From assembly GCA_013298265.1 (NCBI GenBank), contig JAAFHE010000336.1, positions 1 through 5,137 on the forward strand: a stretch of DNA of 5,137 bases. Reading direction: 5' to 3'. Numbering within the stretch: the stretch's first letter is position 1; each line of letters opens with the position of its first letter. Position numbers and translations under genes: made by a program. This DNA is from Lysobacterales bacterium. Lineage in GTDB: Bacteria; Pseudomonadota; Gammaproteobacteria; Xanthomonadales; Rhodanobacteraceae. Below the pieces are notes generated by a model. It did not search any database and was not told where the DNA came from. It was given only the letters and a program-made list of their open reading frames with translations. This document shows, one piece after another, positions 1 through 5,137 of this stretch.

Positions 1-80
1 CCGGGCGCCGGTAGCCGCGCCTGCGTGCGCAGCGTCGATGCGCGCGGCGCGCCCGCGGCCGCCCGGCGCTCGCTGCTCAT
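1..80 (-). CDS. Possible start of next operon gene, truncated by window edge
   Basis: An ATG at 80-78 overlaps the hsdR stop codon (TGA, 79-77) as ATGA, and the frame stays open for 26 codons to the window edge. The translation begins MSSERRAAAGAPRAS and is rich in Ala and Arg; no domain can be recognised in so short a piece. The ATGA arrangement is the same as that between hsdS and the DUF1016 gene, which supports a translationally coupled fourth cistron. Only a weak ribosome-binding match (GCAGGT) lies just upstream. The stretch is about 84% GC by hand count (67 of 80), well above hsdR, and such GC content makes stop-free frames likely by chance, so this could be non-coding. A metallopeptidase or other small gene often follows hsdR in related loci, but nothing seen here identifies the product. 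Confidence 0.4.
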   Translation of the reverse strand, partial: MSSERRAAAGAPRASTLRTQARLPAP

Positions 81-3000
81 ACCTGCACCAGCGTGTCGTG
101 ACTGGCGCGGGCCTGCTCCAGCAATCTGTCGGCGAGTGCGCCGGCCTTTTCCGTATCCACCAGCGGCGGTCGCAGGCGCATCAGATGCTCGAACACCTGC
201 GCGTTGAGATTGTCCTGGTCGGCCCGCTTGCTCGGGTTCCAGATGCCCCGGTTTCCCTGCAGCTCCTGAACGAGCAGGTCCACCAGCTCGACCGTCACGT
301 CCTTGAGTCGCAGCAGCTCGGCGGGCGTGGGCGCGTGGGTAGCGCAGACCACATCCAGCACGGTGCGCAGGAACGGCGCGCAATGCGCGGGCAGGTCGGC
401 GGGCGTTTCGGCGGCGCTGGTCCTGCCCGTGCGCAGTTCGTCGATGAGGGTCTGCAGTTGTGCGATGACCTCGTTCCACTGCTCGCCCAGCGCCCGGAAG
501 ATCTCGTTCAGCCGTTCGGAAAGCTTGCGGTACAGCACCGGGTCCTGGTCCATGTGCTTGCGGATGTGCGAGCGGATCGCGTGTTCCATCTCCGAGGCCT
601 TGGCGCGGTCGCCGGCCGTCCGGGCGACGTGCCGGTCGAATTCCGTATCGGTCAGCTGGATCGGCGGGATCTTCGGGTCTATGCCCAGCGAGATCACATG
701 GTCGTCGATTAGCTTGCGCACCTTGGCGCCGACGTCCTTGCCGAGTACCGGCGTGTCCTTGTAGCGGTTGCGCGCGCGGGCGTAGATGTAGGCCAGCTTC
801 TTTGCATCACCCGAGTACGGCAGCCCTTCGGGGCGCGGCAGTACCGTGTCCAGCGATGCCAGGAAGGCCTTGAGCTTGACCGCGAACTCGGCGCGCCGCT
901 TCTCGCTGCCCAGCGCCTCGACGCAGGCCTCGGTGTCGTCCAGCGATTCGATACCGTGCTGGCGGAACAGATCCACGACACGCAGGTGTCGATCGCGCAG
1001 TACCGGAATCTCGTCCTTCAGGCTGGTCAGCGCGCCGTGCACGTCCTCGTCGGCGTAGGCGGCCAGTGCTTCCTTCAGGTGCTGCGCCACGCCGTAGTAG
1101 TCCACCACGATGCCGCAGCGCTTGCCGAAGCCGGTGCGATTGACGCGTGCGATGGCCTGCAGCAGCTCCGCCTCGCGGATCGGCCGGTCCAGGTACATCA
1201 CGCCTTCGATCGGCGCGTCGAAGCCGGTGAGCAGCATCGACTTCACCACCAGGAAGGCGAGCGGATCGGTCTTCTCGGGCCTGGCATGGAACAGCGGCTG
1301 CTTGAAGCGCCGGATCCGTTGTTCGTGTCCCGCGCCGTCGGTCCAGGTCTTCCAGATCGGATCGTCGTTGTTGCTGCCGGAGATGATGGGCGCGAACTCG
1401 ATGCGCGCGAGCGTGTCGCGATAGCGCCAGGCCTGCACCACGGCCTGCATGGACGGCGGGCGTTGGCACAGGGCCTCGTCGTCCAGCGCCTTGTCCTGCG
1501 GGTTCAGTGCGTTCGCGTCCGCGAGCAGATCGTCCCGCGCGGCCCTGAGCGCATCGACGTAGCGGATCGCCGCCAGTCGGCTGTAAGCGACAATTTGTGC
1601 CTTGTATCCATTGGGAAGAATGTGGGTGACGTAGTGGCGCAGCATGTCGCGCGCCTTGTCGGCGATCAGCGCCGGGGCGTCGAAGATGTGGCCCTTGGTC
1701 GCGTACTTCTGCTTGATCGCCTCCAGTTCCTCGGGCGTGTGCTGGCGGAACAGGTCCTCGAACAGTTCGTCCAGGCTGGCGCCGTCCTTGATCGCGCCGT
1801 TGGCGGTGCGGCCCTCGTAGAGCACCGGCACGGTGGCGCCGTCGGCCTCGGCCTCCTTGATCGTGTAGCGGTCGATGAACTCGCCGAAGATCTCATGCGT
1901 GCGCTTCTTCTCGCCCATGATGATCGGCGTGCCGGTGAAACCGATGCGCGCGCAGTTGGGCAGCCCCGCCAGCAGGTTGGCGTGCAGGTCGCCGGCCTGG
2001 GTGCGATGGGCTTCGTCCACCAGCACGAGGATGCCAGCGTCCTCGTTGAGCAGCTCGAACGGCTCGTTGGTCTTTTCGCTGCGGCGATAGACGGCCCCGG
2101 CCTCCGCCACCTTGCGCAGGCCGTTCGCCGGCAGCGGGGCGTCGCCTGCGTTATCCGGGTCGCGGTATTTCTGGATGGTGGCGAAGACCAGCCCCGGCCC
2201 CTTGCGCCGCGCCAATGCCTTCACGCCGGCCGTGCTGTCCGCCACCTCGACCACTTCGCCGGTGAGCGTGGCCGTGACGGAGAGCTGGTTCTGCAGATCC
2301 TTACGGTCGGTGACGACGATGACCTTGAAGCGCCGCAGCTGCGCATCTGCGCGCATCTTGCGCACCAGGAACACCATCGTCAGGCTCTTGCCCGAGCCCT
2401 GGGTGTGCCAGATGATGCCGCCGCGCTGATCGTGCTCGCCGTGCTGCAGCCGGGTCTGCCCGGCCTTGAGCCGTGCAATGGCCCGGTTCACGGCGCGGTA
2501 CTGCTGATAGCGGCACACCGACTTGACGGTCTGGCCGCCCGCCTGCAGGAACAGCAGGAAGTGCTTCACCACGTCCAGCAGATGCGCAGGCGCGAGCAGG
2601 CCGGCGATCAGGCGCTCCTGTTCCGACAGGGCGGTCTTGCCCAGCGCCTGTGCCACCTCGATCTCGCTGCCGTTGCCGTCCGGGCCGACTACGGTCTTCC
2701 ACTGCGCGTAATGCTCGAAGGCCGCGCCGATACAGCCCACGCGCGCTTCGTCGAAGCTGGTGGCCACCAGCAGCTGGTTGGTGGCGAACAGCGCCTCGCT
2801 GCCTTCGTTGTCGCCGCTCTCGAAGGCTGCCTTGCGCTGGTTGGTATAGCGGCGTAGCTGGTCCACGGCCTGGGCCAGCGGTTCCGGAGTCGACGGGCTC
2901 TTGCACTCCACCACCACCAGCGGCAGGCCATTCACCAGCAGCACCAGGTCGGGCACGATGAAGGCCTTGGCGCTGTTGAAGCCGGGCGCGCAGTCCACAC

Positions 3001-3406
3001 GGTACTGGTCGACCACGGTGTAGCGGTTGTTGGCCGGTCTGTCCCAGTCGATGTAGCGCAGGGTCTGGCCGCGTCCGCCGTCCCAGCCGGGCAGGCCTTC
3101 GACGGTGATGCCACGGATCAGCAGCTCGGTGGCCTTCTGGTTGGCCTCCATGAGCTTGTGCGTGCCCAGGCGCGTGATCGTCGCCACCGCTTCCGACAGG
3201 CGCGCATCGTCGAGCCAGGGCTTTCCGTCGGGGCCGGGGTTCAGGGTGCGCAGTTGCTCGCGCAGCACGCCTTCCTGGATCACTTCCGTGAAGCTGCTGC
3301 GCCCGCTGACGGCCGGCGCGTCGAGGCTGCCTTCCACGTGGGTCCAGCCCAAGTCCCGCAACTGGGCAACGAAGGGCTGTTCCACATCGTCGAGTTCCCA
3401 GCCCAT
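77..3406 (-). CDS. hsdR: Type I restriction enzyme subunit R (HsdR), complete
   Basis: HsdR is the ATP-dependent translocase and endonuclease subunit of a type I R-M complex: bound to HsdM/HsdS at an unmethylated target, it pulls DNA past the enzyme and cuts at a distance. The protein has 1109 residues, in the usual range for the family. Visible domains: an N-terminal PDDEXK nuclease with PD at 152-153, E167-C-K169 and a following QxxxY (Q183, Y187); a superfamily 2 motor with Walker A GSGKS at 337-341, motif Ia TDRKDL at 366-371, DEAH at 464-467, TGTP at 491-494, the LLTGFDAP segment around 725-732 and the arginine motif ARVNRTG at 753-759; then a mostly helical C-terminal region (about 790-1109) expected to dock on the methyltransferase. 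All core catalytic residues are present and there is no frameshift, so it should be active. The ATG at 3406-3404 is chosen because a strong Shine-Dalgarno lies just upstream and the TGA of the preceding gene overlaps it by one base (TGATG). Assignment as HsdR is firm; the type I subfamily (A-E) is not assigned. Confidence 0.97.
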   Translation of the reverse strand: MGWELDDVEQPFVAQLRDLGWTHVEGSLDAPAVSGRSSFTEVIQEGVLREQLRTLNPGPDGKPWLDDARLSEAVATITRLGTHKLMEANQKATELLIRGITVEGLPGWDGGRGQTLRYIDWDRPANNRYTVVDQYRVDCAPGFNSAKAFIVPDLVLLVNGLPLVVVECKSPSTPEPLAQAVDQLRRYTNQRKAAFESGDNEGSEALFATNQLLVATSFDEARVGCIGAAFEHYAQWKTVVGPDGNGSEIEVAQALGKTALSEQERLIAGLLAPAHLLDVVKHFLLFLQAGGQTVKSVCRYQQYRAVNRAIARLKAGQTRLQHGEHDQRGGIIWHTQGSGKSLTMVFLVRKMRADAQLRRFKVIVVTDRKDLQNQLSVTATLTGEVVEVADSTAGVKALARRKGPGLVFATIQKYRDPDNAGDAPLPANGLRKVAEAGAVYRRSEKTNEPFELLNEDAGILVLVDEAHRTQAGDLHANLLAGLPNCARIGFTGTPIIMGEKKRTHEIFGEFIDRYTIKEAEADGATVPVLYEGRTANGAIKDGASLDELFEDLFRQHTPEELEAIKQKYATKGHIFDAPALIADKARDMLRHYVTHILPNGYKAQIVAYSRLAAIRYVDALRAARDDLLADANALNPQDKALDDEALCQRPPSMQAVVQAWRYRDTLARIEFAPIISGSNNDDPIWKTWTDGAGHEQRIRRFKQPLFHARPEKTDPLAFLVVKSMLLTGFDAPIEGVMYLDRPIREAELLQAIARVNRTGFGKRCGIVVDYYGVAQHLKEALAAYADEDVHGALTSLKDEIPVLRDRHLRVVDLFRQHGIESLDDTEACVEALGSEKRRAEFAVKLKAFLASLDTVLPRPEGLPYSGDAKKLAYIYARARNRYKDTPVLGKDVGAKVRKLIDDHVISLGIDPKIPPIQLTDTEFDRHVARTAGDRAKASEMEHAIRSHIRKHMDQDPVLYRKLSERLNEIFRALGEQWNEVIAQLQTLIDELRTGRTSAAETPADLPAHCAPFLRTVLDVVCATHAPTPAELLRLKDVTVELVDLLVQELQGNRGIWNPSKRADQDNLNAQVFEHLMRLRPPLVDTEKAGALADRLLEQARASHDTLVQV

Positions 3407-4467
3407 CAGGTGTCCTCCTTGGGGGCCTTGCGGGGCAGCGCCCCGAGTTCGCGCTCGATCTGCTCAATGCTGGGCAGCCCGGTCTGCAACTCGGCCGGCA
3501 GCGATTCCAGCAGTTTGTATTCGGCAATGCCCATGGGCTGTGTCTTGTCGCCCAGGGCGTATTCGGCCACCACTTTGTTCTTGCTCTTGCACAGCAGCAG
3601 GCCGATCGTGGGGCCGTCGTGTTCGCTCTTGATCTGGCGATCCACGGCAGAAAGGTAGAAGCCGAGCTGGCCCAGGTGTTCGGGTTTGAACTTCTCGGCC
3701 TTGAGCTCGATGACGACGTAGCAGCGCAGCTTGAGGTGGTAGAACAGCAGGTCGATGAAAAAGTCGTCGCCACCCACGTCCAGGTGAACCTGGCGGCCCA
3801 CGAACGCAAACCCGGCGCCCAGTTCCAGCAGAAAGCGCGTGACGTGCTGAACCAGGGCGCTTTCGATGGCACGTTCGTCGGCCTGGTCGCCCAGACCGAG
3901 AAAGTCGAACAGGTAGGGGGCGTGGAGGGATTGCTGGGCCAGGTCGGAGCCGGGCGCGGGCAGACGCTGGGCGAAGTTGGTGAGGGCCTGGCCTTCGCGT
4001 TCGACGTGCCGGGTTTCGATCTGCATTTCCAGCACCGAGCGTGACCAGCCGTGCTGCACCGTCCGTTCGGCGTAGGCCAGGCGCTGTTCGGCAGTCTTGA
4101 GCTTGGTGAGCAGCACCAGGTTGTGGCCCCAGGGCATTTGTCCAACAAGCTGTTGGACAATTCCGGCGTCCGGCCAGGCCTGGGCAAAGGCGTGCATGTA
4201 CAGCAGGTTGGCGCGGGAGAAGCCCTTCATGTCCGGAAAGGCCGTGCGCAAGTCATGCGCCAGCCGGTCGATCACCTTGGCCCCCCAGCCCTCGCGCGCC
4301 TGCCGCTCCAGGATGTCCCGGCCGATCTGCCAGTACAGCTGCACCAGCTCGCGGTTTACGGCCAGCGCGGCGCGTTGCTGCGCGCTGTGGATGCGGCCCT
4401 TCAGCTCGGCCAGCCAGTCGGTGTAGCCGGCAGGGGGCGGGGTCAGCGACGGCGGGCGGTCGCTCAT
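3406..4467 (-). CDS. YhcG/DUF1016-family PDDEXK nuclease
   Basis: This 353-residue protein has the two-part architecture of the YhcG (DUF1016) family. The N-terminal helical domain (about 15-165) carries the family signature: YWQIG at 45-49, GFSRANLLYM at 82-91, MPWGHN at 111-116 and GWSRSVLEMQIE at 140-151. The C-terminal domain (about 180-335) is a restriction-endonuclease-like PDDEXK fold with D239, E254-L-K256 and a downstream QxxxY (Q267, Y271), with E215 a candidate for the first acidic residue. All expected catalytic positions are present, so an active nuclease is likely. The ATG at 4467-4465 overlaps the hsdS stop as ATGA, and no good Shine-Dalgarno precedes it, so translation is probably coupled to hsdS; the next in-frame Met is residue 80, inside the conserved domain, so it is an unlikely start. 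The stop overlaps the hsdR start by one base. Family members are often found in or next to R-M loci. A role as an accessory anti-phage nuclease or partner of the Hsd complex is inference; substrate and reaction are unknown. Confidence 0.93.
   Translation of the reverse strand: MSDRPPSLTPPPAGYTDWLAELKGRIHSAQQRAALAVNRELVQLYWQIGRDILERQAREGWGAKVIDRLAHDLRTAFPDMKGFSRANLLYMHAFAQAWPDAGIVQQLVGQMPWGHNLVLLTKLKTAEQRLAYAERTVQHGWSRSVLEMQIETRHVEREGQALTNFAQRLPAPGSDLAQQSLHAPYLFDFLGLGDQADERAIESALVQHVTRFLLELGAGFAFVGRQVHLDVGGDDFFIDLLFYHLKLRCYVVIELKAEKFKPEHLGQLGFYLSAVDRQIKSEHDGPTIGLLLCKSKNKVVAEYALGDKTQPMGIAEYKLLESLPAELQTGLPSIEQIERELGALPRKAPKEDT
3414..3420 (-). promoter_or_regulatory. Strong Shine-Dalgarno for hsdR
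   Basis: On the minus strand the sequence AAGGAGG ends seven bases before the hsdR ATG and lies within the last codons (Lys-Glu-Asp) of the upstream DUF1016 gene. It matches the anti-Shine-Dalgarno core perfectly and fixes the hsdR start. The upstream gene has no comparable site before its own ATG, so hsdR may be initiated independently and more strongly rather than only by coupling. Confidence 0.85.
4138..4160. repeat. Perfect 10-bp inverted repeat inside the DUF1016 gene
   Basis: The arms TTGTCCAACA (4138-4147) and TGTTGGACAA (4151-4160) are exact reverse complements, separated by the three bases AGC (4148-4150). The pairing does not extend to the flanking bases (T at both 4137 and 4161). 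It lies within coding sequence, specifying residues IVQQLVGQ (103-110) just before the conserved MPWGHN motif. In mRNA it could form a ten-pair hairpin with a three-base loop; in DNA it could be a dyad site for a protein. No U-tract follows, so it does not look like a terminator. It may simply reflect codon choice for a symmetric peptide (IVQQ/LVGQ). Confidence 0.8.
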
Positions 4468-5137
4468 GGGACGGCGGCGTCCAGCAGGGGTGTGACGCGG
4501 ATGCGGCCGGTGAGGAGGTCGTTCATGAGGCCGGATTTCTGCTGGACCTGTTTAGCCAGTGCGAGCCGTTCACAGGCTAGCTTCTGCTCGACAGAGGAAA
4601 GCCTCTCAGCAATCAACGACTGCTCGTGAACAGGCGGGGCCTTGAAATGCAGCTTTACCAGTTCGGCTCGTTGTATTCCTGTAGCGGTGCTGCCGGTTGA
4701 TCGCCTGACCATCGCTTGCTGGAACTCGTTGCTCTGCATTTGCCAGAAAGCGAAGTCGTTTAAGGCAATGCCGGTGTTGAATCGCAGGGCCATGACTCGC
4801 TGACTCAAGATGTACCTCGCGTCATCCGGGATTTGCGCCACATTTCCAAGTGGGGCTTCCATCGTGAGCAGCACGTCCCCTCTGCGCACATCGCCGTTCG
4901 TCATCCACTTGCGATACAGGCGCTCTCCGCCGAAATAAGCCTCTCGACTGGTGTCGATGGCGCCGGGCTGCACGTTGTTGGCCGAGAGCGCAAGGATGTC
5001 GCCACCTCCCCAATCCATCCCGAGCTTCTTCGGCGTGCGGCCACGAAAGTCAATCACATGCTCAATGGTGTCGCCGAAGACATGGACATCCCACTCCTTC
5101 GGAATCCACCCCAAATGTGACTCAGTGTACACATGTG
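4464..5137 (-). CDS. hsdS: Type I R-M specificity subunit (HsdS), C-terminal part; truncated at window edge
   Basis: HsdS recognises the DNA target for the methyltransferase and restriction complexes. At least 222 residues are in the window, and the frame stays open to the edge. A GTG at 5132-5130 could be a start, but the preceding codon (CAT) is also open. Numbering from that GTG, the piece has the typical start of a target-recognition domain (LGWIPKEWDV, 7-16), then FRGRTPKKLGM (29-39), ALSANNV (48-54), GDVLLTMEAPLGNV (85-98) and LSQRVMAL (109-116), the domain-closing GSTATGIQRAELVKL (147-161) with PPVHEQSLIAERL (166-178), a charged heptad-like helix (about 172-205), and the C-terminal GLMNDLLTGRIRV (201-213). 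This order is one recognition domain plus the distal conserved region. A full HsdS of about 400-450 residues would place the first recognition domain beyond base 5137; a half-size subunit is the alternative. The stop (TGA, 4466-4464) overlaps the next ATG. GC is lower (about 49-58% in sampled lines) than in hsdR. The DNA sequence recognised cannot be read from this. Confidence 0.92.
   Translation of the reverse strand, partial: HVYTESHLGWIPKEWDVHVFGDTIEHVIDFRGRTPKKLGMDWGGGDILALSANNVQPGAIDTSREAYFGGERLYRKWMTNGDVRRGDVLLTMEAPLGNVAQIPDDARYILSQRVMALRFNTGIALNDFAFWQMQSNEFQQAMVRRSTGSTATGIQRAELVKLHFKAPPVHEQSLIAERLSSVEQKLACERLALAKQVQQKSGLMNDLLTGRIRVTPLLDAAVP

Noticed and set aside
1..76. GC-rich left end as a rho-independent terminator for the operon
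   Set aside because: GC-rich repeats are present but no clear stem followed by a T-run on the minus strand, and an ATGA-coupled frame runs through it.
38..712. Plus-strand open frame opposite the hsdR 3' end
   Set aside because: It is a shadow of hsdR: no domain and no ribosome-binding site, and composition follows the opposite-strand codons.
956..2857. Long plus-strand open frame of 633 codons antisense to hsdR
   Set aside because: It lies fully opposite a gene with clear nuclease and helicase motifs, has no recognisable domain, and is explained by high-GC codon bias in the true gene.
3619..4044. Plus-strand frames opposite the DUF1016 gene (also 4051-4629)
   Set aside because: They mirror a conserved nuclease gene and show no independent motif or start signal.
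4138..4160. The inverted repeat as an intrinsic terminator or transposon end
   Set aside because: No T-tract follows on either strand, the reading frame is intact across it, and no transposase or target duplication is present.
2301..4187. Minus-strand open frame of 628 codons spanning the DUF1016-hsdR junction in a shifted frame
   Set aside because: Both genes it crosses are intact in their own frames. The translation is low-complexity (Arg/Ala/Pro/Ser-rich) without motifs, so it is neither a fusion nor a frameshifted gene.
5132..5134. ATG on the minus strand near the right edge as a start for hsdS
   Set aside because: It is out of frame with the HsdS reading frame, which uses GTG at 5132-5130 or, more likely, continues beyond the edge.

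Overview
The window carries the promoter-distal part of a type I restriction-modification (R-M) operon, read entirely on the minus strand (right to left). Nearly every base is coding and the genes overlap by 1 to 4 bases. Base composition is GC-rich (hand-counted 60-base lines in hsdR run about 57-68%) and third codon positions are strongly G/C. This suggests a high-GC proteobacterium, but nothing here fixes a genus. The strong GC bias explains the many long open frames on the opposite strand and in shifted frames, which have low-complexity Arg/Ala/Pro-rich translations and are not genes.

Layout in transcription order: (1) 5137-4464, the C-terminal half (or a half-size form) of HsdS, the DNA-specificity subunit, with one target-recognition domain and the distal coiled-coil conserved region; its frame is still open at the window edge. 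(2) 4467-3406, a complete YhcG/DUF1016-family PDDEXK nuclease placed between hsdS and hsdR. (3) 3406-77, a complete HsdR of 1109 residues, with an N-terminal PDDEXK nuclease, a superfamily 2 DEAH translocase and a helical C-terminal region. (4) 80-1, the first 26 codons of a possible next gene that starts in an ATGA overlap with the hsdR stop. The methyltransferase gene hsdM is not in the window and would be expected upstream of hsdS, beyond base 5137.

How the parts work together: HsdS chooses the target sequence, HsdM (not seen) methylates it, and HsdR translocates and cuts unmodified DNA using ATP. The YhcG-type nuclease is translated as part of the same unit, so it is probably an accessory of this defence locus; its function there is not established by the sequence. 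No RNA genes, insertion sequences, CRISPR arrays, promoters or terminators could be supported, and no gene-free stretch exceeds 300 bases. The points most worth following are the embedded second nuclease, a perfect 10-base inverted repeat inside its gene, the GC drop over the HsdS recognition domain, and the possible fourth cistron at the left edge.
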